DNA of 64,000 nt, taken from NCBI GenBank assembly GCA_014607495.2, contig CP053175.1:434001-498000 (forward strand), written 5' to 3'. Both the position numbers and the translations under genes were made by a program. This document shows positions 20,225-32,125 of this stretch, in pieces. The DNA is from Carposina sasakii. Taxonomy: Eukaryota; Arthropoda; Insecta; Lepidoptera; Carposinidae. The first letter of the stretch is position 1; each line of letters opens with the position of its first letter. The notes beneath the pieces are model-generated. The model did not search any database, had not been told where the DNA came from, and saw nothing but the letters and a program-made list of their open reading frames with translations.

Positions 20225-20726
20225 TTATATATAAAAAAAAAAAAAGGCAAAGTAATAGAAGCCCTTCCTTCAAAACCCATACTATTCAAAATGTCTAGCC
20301 GTTTTGTAATACAGATGGTATGTTCTACAATATGCCTTCGACATATTATATTGACGGACGGACAGACAATCGGTCGTTATCTATAATAACGATGATTTAG
20401 GGCTAAATATGATTTATTTGCTTTCATAATGTAATGCGTATGTTTGGAGAGATAACAATTATTGTTAGCAGGATGATTTGGACATTTTTGTTTTGCGTAG
20501 AATTCTTTTGACGCTTTATATAGTTAGTGATCGATATTATGGTTAAAAAATTTAACATAGGCATTGCAAATAGGTTTAAGTACGTACTTCTTTTTCAAAT
20601 CACCTCTAACTAAGTTTTAACGTTTATCCGTTGAGATTTATGCCGTAGCCGGTACATTCCGTGATTTAACCGTTACGGCCCTCACACGTTTTTATTACGG
20701 GCATAGTATGGTAGGATCAATAGACA
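20225..20726. other. AT-rich, nothing recognised
   Basis: No coding or repeat signal that I can support. Confidence 0.4.
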
Positions 20727-20950
20727 GACCGATTGGTGTAGTGACACTGCCTGCAACTCCTGGGTTCGAATCCCGGAGGTGCAAATAATGATATGAAGAA
20801 TATCGATGTTTGTTTCCGATTCATGGATGTTTCTATAATCATCTATGTACTCGTATTTATGTTGCGTGGTACCCACCCACGGCACAAGACCTAAGGAATC
20901 TTAGTGTGGGACTAGGTTAATGTGTTGTAAAAGTGTGTGTGTGTATTTGA
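20727..20950 (+). mobile_element. SINE family D, copy 3
   Basis: Diverged head (GACCGATTGGTGTAGTGACA) and B box GGGTTCGAATCCC. The tail is replaced by a short GT run. Confidence 0.7.
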
Positions 20951-20965
20951 TTTTACTGGGGCCAG

Positions 20966-21304
20966 TGATGATCTCCGACCGTATTTCGGCCATGGCGACC
21001 AATCTCTACGGAGATTGGCCAGGTACGCAGGAGATATTATAGTGCACAAGTGTGTACGCAAACACAGACGCACTCTCTATTCCGTTACTCTCATAGTCCG
21101 ATGGGACGGAAAGTTGACACGATCGGAGAGAGATCAGGCGCAGGGCCGACGGTTTTACGTGCTTTCCGAGGCACGAGCTAAGTGACAATTTTACAACATC
21201 AAAATCTGTACATGAAATAAATTCATTGGTACAGGCCCGTGACTGGGATCGAACTTACGCCTCCCGCTTGGAAGGTGCACGTCTTAACCACTGAGGCCAG
21301 TAAC
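20966..21304 (-). mobile_element. tRNA-derived SINE, family E, copy 1
   Basis: On the minus strand: CTCAGTGGTTAAGAC (A-box region), GCGTAAGTTCGATCCC (B box), ATTTATTTCATGTACAG, then GTAACGGAATAGAGAGTGC and GATCATCA at the end. A paralogue on the plus strand lies at 33571. Confidence 0.7.
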
Positions 21305-21522
21305 CTGTACATGACTAGCCTTAACACCATACGTAGCACTTAGCTCTTTATAGAGATACGCACGTCATAGGCTTCTATCTATAGGTAAAAGCTTTTATTT
21401 ATATTGACTATTTGCGAGCCACGTTCCTATTTGTGTAACTCTAAATATATCCACAAAAAATAAAACGTATACATCTTAATGAGAATAAGATAGATTATTT
21501 ATCAACCGTAGAAACTCTAACA

Positions 21523-21690
21523 CAGTGGTTCCCAAAGTGGTCCAGGTGGACCCCCAGGGTAACGTAGACCACGTTGGCGTGAAAAAATGTGGGTTCACAA
21601 TTAATTTGTATGTGGTGTAGGCCTGTAGGTCCACCAGAACCAGTCAACTTTTAAAAGGGTTCTATGAAAAATAAAATTTGATAATCCCTG
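21523..21690. mobile_element. hAT-type MITE, copy 1, with 8-bp duplication
   Basis: Starts CAGTGGTTCCCAAAG and ends ATAATCCCTG, typical hAT ends. It is flanked on both sides by CTCTAACA (21515-21522 and 21691-21698). 168 bp, no coding capacity. Confidence 0.85.
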
Positions 21691-21700
21691 CTCTAACATA

Positions 21701-22087
21701 TACAGGATGATTTTTGGTCGTCAACGTTCCCGAAAACTACGGAATCTCCTCATCATCACGATCATTTTTCTCCATGGAAGCATACCTGGGAAGTGTCTGG
21801 TTTCCAAAATATTAGGGTCCAAAGTTGAGTAAATAGACTGCGTTTTTCTGCATAAATGCACATAGACGCGCGTAGCAAGATTTTTTCACGAGAAATAATT
21901 AATATCTGTCTATAAAAAAACTAACATAAACACTAGACACTATAAATTTCGCCAGATCAAGTAGGTAATTTAAAAAAAATTTTGAAAAAAAAAAAATTCC
22001 CAGCATTTTTTTTGACATAAACTTACTTTATTTGATGTATAGAGTACGTACCCTTCGTTAAAGGTGGCCACAAAAAAACACCCTGTA
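21701..22087. mobile_element. MITE family B, copy 3
   Basis: A full-length family member of 387 bp, TACAGGATGATTTTTGGTCG ... CACAAAAAAACACCCTGTA, two bases downstream of the hAT duplication. Confidence 0.85.
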
Positions 22088-22096
22088 TAGGTACAT

Positions 22097-22310
22097 ACAG
22101 CTATGTTCTTAAAATGTAGCCTGAACTGCACGACCACGCAGAAGATCTTAAAGCCACGTTTAGCACAATGGGGGCTATATGTTAAAAAAAATAGTAACAC
22201 GTTGCTACTAGCAACTACTTGCTAGTACATCGCCTGAGAGAACGTCCCTGAATTCCCTAGTCGACTCTTACGATATGCACGGGAGGAGCCAATGTATTCT
22301 AGTAAAGGCC
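22097..22310. mobile_element. Repeat family P, copy
   Basis: GTAGCCTGAACTGCA, AAAGCCACGTTTAGCA and CTAGTCGACTCTTACGATAT match other family P loci (34985, 45125, 45895, 57385). Confidence 0.5.
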
Positions 22311-22978
22311 CGCATTAACACAGGGGAAAACTTATGGATTTACAATATTAAGATAGTTCACAACATAACCTATGTACAAAAGTGTGTTTACTCATAACCT
22401 GGGAATCCAATCAAGTGTTTCCCAAACATTTATGTTGGCAGTGTTTTTATCAGCGAGCAAATACCAGGTAGAGTTGGTAAGAGACGTTTGTAAATAGGAA
22501 CGCGTCTTTACCAGAATACGTCAGTATTGATATTATGTGAAAGAGTCCTTTTAAGAATAGGTTATTTCGAGAATAAATCGTTCTTTTAGCGTGAGCCATT
22601 TCTCGAGTAGGTCCCATATCTACTTATCCGGTGGAGGTGACTTAAAAACCTTTGTAAATACAATAGAAAGACTAGTGTCGTCGTGAAGGGAGGAAGATTA
22701 TGGTTAAAGGCAAATATAAGCCAGTGGTTTATACTGCTTAGTGCTCCTATTTCAATCATAAACAAAGAATAGTGAAGAGGTGGCTTAACAAATAAGGGTA
22801 GAAGAAATGTTGGTAAGAATTTTATACAGTCCGTTTCATGGCATAACTTCAGTGCGCGATATTTTTTTAGCACATAATGTACCTATAGCCCTAGACGAAG
22901 GAACTAGCGCTATTGTTATACGAAACTAATTAATGCAACGTACTGGCGGCGTCGTCAAACAACGTATTTAAGTAGGGC
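22311..22978. other. Non-coding, nothing recognised
   Basis: The 95-codon minus frame here has no family features and no coding composition, and is not called. Confidence 0.4.
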
Positions 22979-23548
22979 CACTGGCGGCTCGTCCTAAGAA
23001 GCGCTGGTGCAGTGCACTCCTACCTACTAAGATTACATAGGCAATCTATATTTCTCTATATTTATAATTATCTTTCAATTCTACTATGTTTATACAATAG
23101 TGTCTACGCGTTCGTCTCAAGTAAGTTGTAATCTTATGTATCGAGTGGAACGCTAGCGATCGCGCTCCAATGAAACGAAATTTGGTACGATTCCTAGTTC
23201 TGTATTCAATGAGTGCGAAAGAGACATACCGGCATAGGCCGGCGCGTGAAACAGAAGATTTCGTATGAAAAATTAGCCTAATCTGGATTAGGCTAGATCT
23301 GGAATCGCTCACATTCGTAGGGTGCGTATGCGGCCACTAGATGTCGCTTAGTCCGAGTGAGAATGCGATAGGGCTGTCTTTAATGTGTTACATTAGGTCA
23401 TCTGAATTTTATTTTTCATCTGTGAGAGAGAATTGGTTCATGTATCAGTTCAACACGCGCGGCGTTTTCAAACTGTAATTTTGCATGCGCTCATATTTAA
23501 AAAAAATGTGAGTGAACCCCCATCTAAAAATATCAGTAGCCGCCACTG
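22979..23548. mobile_element. hAT-type MITE family M, copy with perfect 8-bp duplication
   Basis: Ends CACTGGCGGCT...AGTAGCCGCCACTG, flanked by AGTAGGGC on both sides (22971-22978, 23549-23556). Compared with the copy at 51425 it has about 220 extra bases at roughly 23108-23325. Confidence 0.8.
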
Positions 23549-23734
23549 AGTAGGGCATTAGCGTTTTACGTTGTAGCATATCATCATAGTAACACTATGG
23601 GCAAAACCGCTCCTTTGCAGTAGCCTTGTAGTGTGCCCTACACAGTGGACTCTAATAGATGATGTAACAACTCCTCTGTAAAACTGCTCGATTGTTTTTA
23701 TGCACTTTCAGTGCTGTCGCCGGACGGAATCGAT

Positions 23735-24330
23735 GGAGCCTGGCGAGATGCCAGCTCGGCAAGGTCACTCGGTTGTTACTGAACAAAGGGTGTCGTGCTT
23801 GGGACTGATTTTTTGTGCTAATCTTTTGGAATGTGTTGTTTGCTAAAACTATTTAGGAAAACCAGGCAATGAAACTTATTGGAGATGAAACCGTAGCAAA
23901 TTCGAAACTCCAGGACCTGACCCACCGCCATAAAATTGCCTTGTCAAGTGTTTTACAGGATACAGTTTGGAGAGTGTGCGTGGGAACTTCACAATGCAGT
24001 TCCACCAGTCCCTTTTCACCATCGAGATACTAGACGCAGACTAGCGTATCACCCTTATGTTGTTGATATCCCACCCATCCGCACCAAACGTTATGCTAAC
24101 TCGTTTGTAATGCAAACGGCTAAGGAGTGGAATGCACTTCCTGCCGATGTATTTCCCGAGCACTACAACATTGGTCTCTTCAAAGTTAGAGTGAATAGGC
24201 ACTTTCTAGGCTAACATGTACCACCTTAGGCCGCATCTTGCTTAACGTCAGGCACGATGGCGGTCAAATGTTTACCTAGCTAATTGTAAGAAAAAAATTA
24301 AGTCTATAATGGTTACAACTGCTAGGCAAA
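23735..24330 (+). pseudogene. LINE ORF2 C-terminus and 3' UTR
   Basis: Reads QAMKLIGDETVANSKLQDLT in one frame, and then, after a shift near 23940, FYRIQFGECAWELHNAVPPV ... TAKEWNALPADVFPEHYN ... VRVNRHFLG and a stop at 24214. This is the C-terminal region found after the RT domain in lepidopteran non-LTR elements. The following GCACGATGGCGGTCAAATG is shared with the reversed copy at 43895. Confidence 0.75.
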
Positions 24331-24475
24331 GTGATGTAAGGGAATGTAAGTCTTCCATATATGTATGAAGAAAAATAAATGTAAATTGGGGTAAAAAGAA
24401 TAGAACAGTGTCTAATTAGTTAATTATTAAGTACATAGTCGTTGTTGCTTTAGTATGCTATTTATTAAAAGATTC

Positions 24476-24680
24476 TATGCTGCTCTGGGAGTGAAAAAAA
24501 ACGTATAATACAGCTGCTTCTCTTCCCGGGCATACTGTACAAGTTAGTAGAGGGACAAGAAGGTCTTGGTGTTTTGTAGGCGATGGGCTGACCACCTGTC
24601 ACTACTAACCGAAGTTGTACGTCTCAACTATACCCTCAAAATTGGTAAGAAGTGGCACCATGTGGTCCTATCGGCCCTTA
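24476..24680 (+). mobile_element. LINE 3'-end fragment, family C, copy 2
   Basis: CTATGCTGCTCTGGGAGTGA ... GGCGATGGGCTGACCACCTG on the sense strand. The copy breaks off before its tail. Confidence 0.6.
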
Positions 24681-24952
24681 TTACTAGAATTACTACATAG
24701 AAGAAGTACTGCTATTAAAAACTGAAAAATCGTAAAATGTTACTATAACTTACTTCTGAAGCTATGAAGTATGGCCATTTGGATATCTATAATTATGGAA
24801 TCATAATTCTTTGTTTTTAGCTTTCAATAGCTAGAAAAAAGCTTTTGTACCATTTCATACAAATAATTTTTCGCGAAAACTTTAGGAGGGACTGCTTATC
24901 AGTTTTCCGAAAAGGAATCCCGTAAAATATTATTATGAAGATAGCTATAACG

Positions 24953-25217
24953 TAGCCGCGTGGTGCCGGCAGAGTAGAATTCGTACCACCCCATGTCTGC
25001 CCGTGTGTATCGTACGAGGTGATTAAGGGTTTCCGGGAGGTGGGCAGCAGCGCCTCCCGTGTTGACAACATAGTCCAAAATACATACTGCGGTCACCAAC
25101 CCGCCTGCCCAGCGTGGTGACTATGGGCAAATACCCCCCATGGCAGTCTTGTGGCGCGCCCTGGGCGAGGCCTACGTCCAGCAGTGGACTGCAATAGGCT
25201 GATGATGATGATGATGA
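24953..25217 (+). mobile_element. LINE 3'-end fragment, family G
   Basis: GTGGTGCCGGCAGAGTAGAA ... TGCAATAGGCTGATGATGATG, with a clean (ATG)n tail. Confidence 0.7.
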
Positions 25218-25764
25218 GCTATAATTTAGTCGTCTTATCGTACACCTACCGACAGAGAAAACAATAGAGCCTAACCTTTTCAATTCTTCTATTCTTTTTT
25301 TAAAGGAATTAGAACAAAACAAAAAATCCACTGCCCATTAAATATTAATCCATAATTTCCCATTCTACCCACATAGGTATAGTTATTAACGTAAGCTATA
25401 AAAAAAATGTTATTTTACCCGGAATTCGTTATTGTAAGGCACCCTCGTCTAGACTACCGTAGCTACCCTTCGACAAACACACGAATAGGACCTACTTTGT
25501 ACCTACGACACATGTTTAATTTTTTTTTTCTCGATAGTATGTAGAATTGGTCAACAGCTTAGCAATGTTCATACAATCCAAAAAAATGCAATATATCATG
25601 TTGAATCTCATATTTTGGAGGAAGGTTCATTGTGGAATAGTATTTTCATAGCATTTCGCTTTACATACCCTTTCTGTTACACCCTGTATAAAAATATAGA
25701 GAAGAGATAGATGTAAGAGTGCTCACTTCTGCCCACCCTCTTTGGGGGATAATGGACGGGACTA
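25218..25764. other. Non-coding with the end of a TIR element (family T)
   Basis: Positions 25643-25688 (CATACCCTTTCTGTTACACCCTGTA) match the right end of family T at 34950. Otherwise nothing recognised. Confidence 0.45.
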
Positions 25765-26151
25765 TACTGGGTGTAAAAAGACAACTTTGTTCTTTTAATA
25801 CCTCGTATTCTTTGTATCATCACGATAATTTGGAAGCTATGGAAGCACCCCTGGGAAAACACGGGTTTCCAAGATATTGAGGTCCAAAGTTACATGAATA
25901 TCAGCACTTTTTTTTTTATAAATCCACCTGGAAACAGTTAACAAACATTTCTTTTAAAGACACCACATTAATATATAAAAATGTTAGTTTTGAAGCTACA
26001 TTTGGCAATGGAATACATTGCTTGCAATAAAAAGAGATATTTTTTTTAAAAAATTCGTTTCCCATGGTTGGTTCCATAGAAAAAAAATGATCGTTACATT
26101 ACAAGGAATACAAGGAATTAAAATAACAATGTTGTCTTTTTACACCCTGTA
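25765..26151. mobile_element. MITE family I
   Basis: TACTGGGTGTAAAAAGACAAC at the left and GTTGTCTTTTTACACCCTGTA at the right are inverted. 387 bp, no coding capacity. Only one full copy is seen here. Confidence 0.75.
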
Positions 26152-27089
26152 TGTATGTATTACAACTATTACAAGGATGTGTTAGTATAAATTACTACAT
26201 TTATATGTATATTATTCTAATATCGAATACATTTCCATCAAACGATAGATTGAAAACCAAACACCGGAAGAACGAAACCGTACCAAAAAAAACGGGGCGT
26301 GCAAAAATAGTCCATCACAGCCCTCCATTTAAAGAGCATAATTCATTACCAGCGATTATATTGTATACACGTGTCCAATAGAGACGTTTGATTGTACCGA
26401 CAACAGAAACGGCTAATAACTATAAATTACATAAATACATACATTTATTAAAGTCACTCCCATTATCCCCCAAACAAGTTGAGCAGAAGTGTACACACTC
26501 ACTTTTCACCAGTGAGCCGTATAAGTCCTACGTGGTAAGTGGTGAGCCTACCGCCGCTTTTCGGGCAGAAACACAACAATCTAGCGACCGGTAACGAATC
26601 GAATAGGAAATGTTTCCGTGCTATTCTAAATATTGTAAAAATTTAAAATTCCGTAAATTTTAAAAATAAAATAAAAAACGTTCCTTCGACTAATGTAGAA
26701 TCGACACAATTTGCAAAAGAAAAATCGTGCTCAATTTTATTTAGGTTTAAAATGTATCTATAATGTGAGTATTCGCCACGTGCTTGTCCATGAATTCATG
26801 AGTATATACTATGCATTGGCGGGGTGGAGTAGTAATAGAGAGAGAAGGGATGAGAGAACGAAAAGAAAGAGGGAGAAAGTGAAAGGTATTATACACTACT
26901 CGCTTGTGTATACGACTGTCGCGCCTGCGCACGTCTCATTTAACGGTTTTATTCCACGCACTTTTTCTTACGGTTTTACTATCACATTTTTTTCAGTTCG
27001 GTCGCGCAGCAAAACCCCTATCTCCTCCAAGCCTGCCGTAAGGAACTTCGTTCCAAAAATAAAATATACCTATTACTAAAAAAAACCGA
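26152..27089. other. Non-coding, nothing recognised
   Basis: Includes a GA-rich patch at 26825-26885. The overlapping 122- and 61-codon frames show no family features. Confidence 0.4.
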
Positions 27090-27540
27090 CTGCGTAAAAA
27101 CTTTGACCCAGTGGCATTTTGACTGTCACTACTTAGACGAATCTTACAATATCGCTCAAGCTCAAATGCGATCAGTGAGATGTCTCACTTTTAAACGTCA
27201 AATTCACAGAGCTATTAATAACTAGATAAACTTAGTGGATGTACTTTTCATGTAAAAAATAGACTTAAGAATTTTATTAGAATAGACACTCGTTCTCGAG
27301 CCTGGACTGAAGAAATTAGGGCTGATAGAAGTGGGTTGCAATCCCTTTTTACACACCAAGTAGAAACACTTGCCTTGTCTAGTTACTACTTAGCTCTGTG
27401 GATTTGACGTTTAAAAGTGAGACATCTCGCTCTCACCAAATTCATCATACCGGTGCAGCCGTTTAGGCTCCAGAGCGAGCCAAAGAAATGTACGTACACT
27501 CGAAAAACATAACCCTCTTTCTGGCATAGTCGGACAAAAA
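27090..27540. mobile_element. Repeat family K interrupted by MITE L
   Basis: The left part (AAAACTTTGACCCAGTGGCA) and right part (GGCTCCAGAGCGAGCC ... AACATAACCCTC) are adjacent in the relative at 15961-16140. Here they are separated by an element at 27178-27428. Confidence 0.55.
27178..27428. mobile_element. MITE family L
   Basis: Arms GAGATGTCTCACTTTTAAAC... and ...GTTTAAAAGTGAGACATCTC are inverted over about 37 bp (27178-27213, 27392-27428). Confidence 0.75.
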
Positions 27541-27794
27541 TACAGAAGAACAACAACAAAAAAAACATCATTTACACGAACGTGCCAAAAATACGATGCG
27601 TGTAGAAATTGTACCTTGAAGTTTATAAATATGTTAGTTTAGTAGCTTATTCGTGGGCATTTAATGAGTTGTTAAGGATGTGGTGCGTCAATTGTTGATA
27701 AAATAAATACATGTAAGTAAATTTAATACGCAGTTACCCTAGCTACAAAATCATGTATGAATTTTTATTCAGAAATTGGGGCGTCTTATATTGC

Positions 27795-28051
27795 CTGCGT
27801 GGTGCCGGCAGAGTAAAATTCGTACCACCCCATGTCTGCCCGTGGGTATCGTACAAGGCGATTAAGGGTTTCCGGGAGGTGGGCAGCAGCGCCTCCCGTG
27901 CTGCCAACATAGTCCAAAATACAAACTACCGTCACCAACCCGCCTGCTCAGCGTGGTGACTATGGGCAAATACCCCCATTGGCAGTCTTGTGGCGTGCCC
28001 TGGGGGAGGCCTACGTCCAGCAGTGGACTGCAATAGGCTGATGATGATGAA
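27795..28051 (+). mobile_element. LINE 3'-end fragment, family G
   Basis: About the same span and tail as the copy at 24953 (TAGGCTGATGATGATGAAA). Confidence 0.7.
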
Positions 28052-28519
28052 ACGTAACTGTAGGGTCTCCTTTATGATTCAATTCCTCGTTTATGATACA
28101 AATTCGTGTTTATACTCGTATGTAAAAATGTCCCATCCCCTTAATATCACATATAGATAGATAGATAGATAAAATTCTTTTTTGTACTACAGCAAAAAAC
28201 ACATGTACAAGGGCGAGCTTAATGCCTTGCAAGGCATTCTCTACCAGCTAACCTGGTTACTTATGAATATCATTTGTTGGTAGCACTATCAGAGATGTGA
28301 TGTGAGAGACATATACCTCTGCTATATACATAAAATTGTCTTGTCAGTATTTGTTACCAAACTCATATGAATGTACCTATTTATTATGGCAATACGAAGA
28401 TTGCGACCTAGCAGTGGCATTTAATTTTTTTTTTCCCCCCACGTGAAGTTTGTATAAATATCAGCCTCACTGATTAGAATTCAATGAAATTATAATTTTA
28501 ATTAATTAGTTCTGAATCT
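28052..28519. other. Non-coding with a (TAGA)n microsatellite
   Basis: (ATAG)n at 28152-28172. No other element recognised. Confidence 0.5.
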
Positions 28520-28640
28520 GCTGTCCGTACTTTCACCGTCCGGCCGTTGTGAAATGCCCCGTCCGGGAATAGAACCCGGATCTCAGGTCCACAATACCAC
28601 TGCAGCACGTGCATTGATATGCATACTCGTAGACTGAAAT
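28520..28640 (-). mobile_element. tRNA-like SINE fragment
   Basis: The minus strand carries CCGGGTTCTATTCCCGG, a B-box-like hairpin typical of tRNA-derived SINEs. The cloverleaf is incomplete. Confidence 0.45.
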
Positions 28641-28673
28641 TCCATGCCTATATCGGTAGTGTATTTATATGAT

Positions 28674-28925
28674 TCTTCTTCTCCTTCAGCCTATTGCAGT
28701 CCACTGCTGGACGTAGGCATTCCCCAGAGCACGCCACAAGGCTACTGCCATGGGGGGTTTTGTCCATAGTCACCACGCTGGGCAGGCGGGTTGGTGACCG
28801 CAGTTTGTATTTTGGGCTATGTTGGCAACACGGGAGGCACTGCTGCCCACCTCCCGGAAACCCTTAATCACCTCGTACGGGCAGGCATGGGGTGGTACAA
28901 ACTCTACCCTGCCACCACGCGGCTT
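28674..28925 (-). mobile_element. LINE 3'-end fragment, family G
   Basis: CAGCCTATTGCAGTCCACTG ... CTGCCACCACGCGG, inverted relative to the copies at 24953 and 27795. Confidence 0.7.
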
Positions 28926-28944
28926 TGAATAAGTAATCTAGCTG

Positions 28945-29051
28945 ATATTATAAATGCAAAAAATTTTACTTACACTATAGTCGGGAGTACGGAGAAGGAT
29001 ATTAGGCTACATTCTATTAGTCCACTCGGACGAATTTGCGGGCAACAACTA
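28945..29051 (+). mobile_element. Decayed Helitron-like element, CAACTAG type
   Basis: ATATTATAAATGCAAAAAAT ... TAGTCCACTCGGACGAATTTG CGGGCAACAACTAG parallels the element at 39842-40401. Confidence 0.5.
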
Positions 29052-29354
29052 GTCTAACTAGACTAGAAGGACGAAAAAAACGGATGGAATAATGAGGAAA
29101 AAATATTCCATATAAACTTTAAACCCCTATTTTACCTTTACAGGGTTAAAATTTTACAAAACCCCTTTTCAGTGCATCAACAAGTATATGTCACAAAAGA
29201 AAGCCGTAGTGCAAGCTTCACGTTTCTACATTGTCAATGGTAACATCTACTTTTATCACAAATTGATAAGTAAATGGTTTACACTATGAGGGAAAAATTT
29301 TATTGCATGTCTCAAATTTTGTGGACAATATACATCGGTTGGATGCAGGCTGCT

Positions 29355-29437
29355 TCCGACCGGTCGGAGTGGAGGTTGTTGGGGGAGGCCTATGTCCAAC
29401 AGTGGACTTCTCAGGGCTGTAAATGATGATGATGATA
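29355..29437 (+). mobile_element. Diverged LINE 3' end, family G-like
   Basis: GGGGGAGGCCTATGTCCAAC AGTGGACTTCTCAGGGCTG, with an ATGATG tail. Confidence 0.5.
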
Positions 29438-29519
29438 CTTATACTATACTCATATTCATAGCAATTCGCTTAACATAGTTCTGTTATATGCATATACACT
29501 TCCTGCTTTCGTAATCCAT

Positions 29520-29645
29520 TCGGATCCGGCTAGAGTCCGTTTCATAAAGTAACTCCTATGCCTGATTTCGGAACTAACATTATTTGTATGCAGTGTCACA
29601 GAAAAATTAATCATACTTGTAGTAACTAGCGCCATCATCCAAAGG
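29520..29645. mobile_element. Repeat V, uninterrupted copy
   Basis: CTAGAGTCCGTTTCATAAAG, TAACTCCTATGCCTGATTTC and TAACTAGCGCCATCATCCAA correspond to the outer element at 41590-42260, which holds two insertions. Confidence 0.5.
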
Positions 29646-29972
29646 AACTATACGGCGAAACGCTCTCTATACAAGACGACCCACTAACGTATATGTGTCG
29701 CTATAAATGCATAGTTTTTGGGCCAAAGTTCAAAAAATCGGCGAATGTGTGCCAATAGCAGTTAAGGATGAACTGCATCTACAGCCAGTTTTTCTAGGAA
29801 TAACTATTTTATTACCTACCGCGACGTTTTTATATGGGTTTTTATATCATATTGTCTTTATAGTACTCGTACTACGTGTAAATTTGTCACCATAGCTAGG
29901 CGTTAACTGGTAGAGAATGCCATGGAGCATTAAGATCGCCTGTGTACAACATTTTTAGTAAGTACCTACATA
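29646..29972. other. Non-coding, nothing recognised
   Basis: A 62-codon frame is hydrophobic but shows no start context or family match and is not called. Confidence 0.4.
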
Positions 29973-30118
29973 CATACATATAATCACGCCTTTATCCCTT
30001 ACGGGGTAGGCAGACCACCAAGGGCCGATAGAACCACATGGTGCCACTTCTGACCAATTTTGAGGGTATAGTTGAGATGTACACGTTCAGTTAGTAGTGA
30101 CAGGTGGTCAGCCCGTCG
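29973..30118 (-). mobile_element. LINE 3'-end fragment, family C, short copy
   Basis: CACGCCTTTATCCCTTACGG ... GACAGGTGGTCAGCCCGTCG, with a TACA-type edge. Confidence 0.6.
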
Positions 30119-30264
30119 CTTACAATAAACATCTATCTATATATTGTTATTTACTTGCCACTTATCTATGCTGTAGAATACAAGAGGTAACCTTCATCAT
30201 CTTCCTGCCCTTATCCCATTATTTTACGGCCGTCTGCCAGCCTGACGCTAACCCTCCTCGGGTA

Positions 30265-30385
30265 TAGCTAAGTGACAATTTTAGTATATTAAAATCCGTA
30301 CATAAAATGAATTCAGTGGTACAGACCCGTGACTAGGATCGACCTTACCCTTCGACTAAGAGGCGCAGTCTTAACCTAACCATTC
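30265..30385 (-). mobile_element. SINE family E fragment
   Basis: AGCTAAGTGACAATTTTAG and CAGTGGTACAGACCCGTGAC match the family E head region. Confidence 0.55.
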
Positions 30386-30434
30386 TATCACTATGCTAAC
30401 GTAACATACTCGTACCTATACATACTCGTACATA

Positions 30435-30813
30435 TACAGGATGATTTTTGGTCGTCAACGTTCCTGAAAACTACGGAATCTCCTCATCATCACGATCATT
30501 TTACTCCATGGAAGCATACCTGGGAAGTGTCTGGTTCCCAAGATATTAGGGTCCAAAGTTGAGTAATAGACTGCGTTTTTCTGCATAAATGCTCATAGAC
30601 GCGCGTAGCAAGATTTATTCACGAGAAATAATTAATATCTGTCTATGAAAAAACTAGCATAAACACTGGACACTATAAATTTCGCCCGATCAAATAATTT
30701 TAAAAAATATTAAAAAATTGACATCGTTTCCCAGCATTTTTGTTTTTTGGCATAAACTTACTTTATTTGATGTATAGAGTACGTACCCTTCATTAAGGGT
30801 GGCAACGAAAAAA
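30435..30813. mobile_element. MITE family B, copy 4
   Basis: Left end TACAGGATGATTTTTGGTCG. The right end is degraded after GGGTGGCAACGAAAAAA. Confidence 0.8.
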
Positions 30814-31220
30814 TACATACATACACACGAAAAACATAACCCTCCTTACGCAGACAAGTAAAAACCCCTGTTCTTCAGCAAAAATTAAATAAATTACAGA
30901 GAAACGTGTCCGCGCCGTAATGGAAATCGCTGTCAGAAACGGCTGTAATTTACGGGGCCTAAAACAGATCAACCCCCCCACCCCCCCACCCCTGGACTCC
31001 GTCCATCACAGTAGGGTAATTACCAACCCTCTGCCTGCTGCTGATTGAATGGGTTAGGTACTGAGATTGGATTTCTTTATCAACGGAACTTACTAGAATA
31101 CCCATTAGCTGCAACTCCTTCCGTGCATGTCGTCATAGAGGAATAAGATCTCATAGAGTGCTAATGTCATACTAACTGTCTCGATGCACCTTTAGACTTT
31201 TCTGTGCCTCACAATTCCAG
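30814..31220. other. Non-coding with a C-rich run
   Basis: A family K-like AACATAACCCTCC follows the MITE, and a C-rich run lies at 30973-30993. Nothing coding. Confidence 0.4.
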
Positions 31221-31306
31221 TCCTTGACACTTAGATTGCATTACTATACGTTACAATACATTTAGTTATGTAGTACATTACACTAATAGAATCTAAGTGT
31301 CAAGGT
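31221..31306. repeat. 16-bp inverted repeat, 54-bp spacer
   Basis: CCTTGACACTTAGATT and AATCTAAGTGTCAAGG are perfect complements. It lies just left of the hAT MITE. Confidence 0.7.
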
Positions 31307-31313
31307 CTAAACT

Positions 31314-31510
31314 GCAGTGGTTCCCAAAGTGGTCCAGTTGGACCACCAGAGGTCCACAGGAGACTCGATGGGGGTCTACGTTGACGTGAAAAAATGAGGG
31401 TTCACATTTAATTTGTATGTGATGTGGGCCTGTAGGGGGTCCAGGGGGTCCACCAAAACCAGATAACTTTTGAAAGGTGTCTATGAGGAATAAAAGTTCG
31501 GGAATCCCTG
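31314..31510. mobile_element. hAT-type MITE, copy 2
   Basis: CAGTGGTTCCCAAAGTGGTC ... TTCGGGAATCCCTG, with related but imperfect flanks (GTCTAAAC / GTCTAAAG). Confidence 0.75.
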
Positions 31511-31524
31511 GTCTAAAGGTTCAC

Positions 31525-31805
31525 AGTTGAAGTGTGTGCGAAAACTCGTACTAAGCGTTTTGCTTCTACATTCATAGTGCGAACGGCTAAGCTGTGGAAC
31601 TCCCTGCCTGAATCCCTGTTCCCCATGAACTATAATCTTGCGGTCTTCAAGTCGAGAGTGAACCGGTTTCTTTTAGGCAAGCGCGCTCCATCTTAGACTG
31701 CAACGGTGCTTACCATCAGGCGCGTTGTGGTCAAGCGTAAAAAAACTGGAAGTGGCATGTATATTATGTTGCCATTTGTTAAGTTTCAACTCTATGAATA
31801 AAACA
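31525..31805 (+). pseudogene. LINE ORF2 C-terminal fragment, second family
   Basis: Reads [20 protein letters not shown] then [16 protein letters not shown] and a stop near 31695, parallel to the WNALP...RVNRHFLG ending at 24214 but clearly diverged. AATAAA follows near 31797. Confidence 0.7.
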
Positions 31806-31810
31806 CTTTG

Positions 31811-32125
31811 GTGAGAAAATCTCTTTGATCACTAACGCCATCTTTCCAGGTGATATGTACTAATCGTATTTACTTTTAATTCTTATCAGGTAACGCCTCA
31901 TTGCCTACCCGAACATTAAACATTGGATACAGCCCTAGACCCCTTCCACCCCCACCCTATAGCAAATTAGATTCCCTTTCGAAGGGCACAAAAAGGTGGT
32001 CGCTCTAATCAAAGGCCCCGCTATCTGATTCGATAGTTTTTCTAAATGTAAGTGGGTAAGCTCTCGGACGAAATGGCCGGGTACGAATTAAATTAATCTA
32101 CTGAAGCCGCCTTGGAAAAATTGAT
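31811..32125. other. Non-coding, nothing recognised
   Basis: No coding or repeat features that I can support. Confidence 0.4.

Noticed and set aside
26711..27079. 122-codon plus-strand frame
   Set aside because: Low-complexity GA-rich start, no domain, and part of it lies in repeat K.
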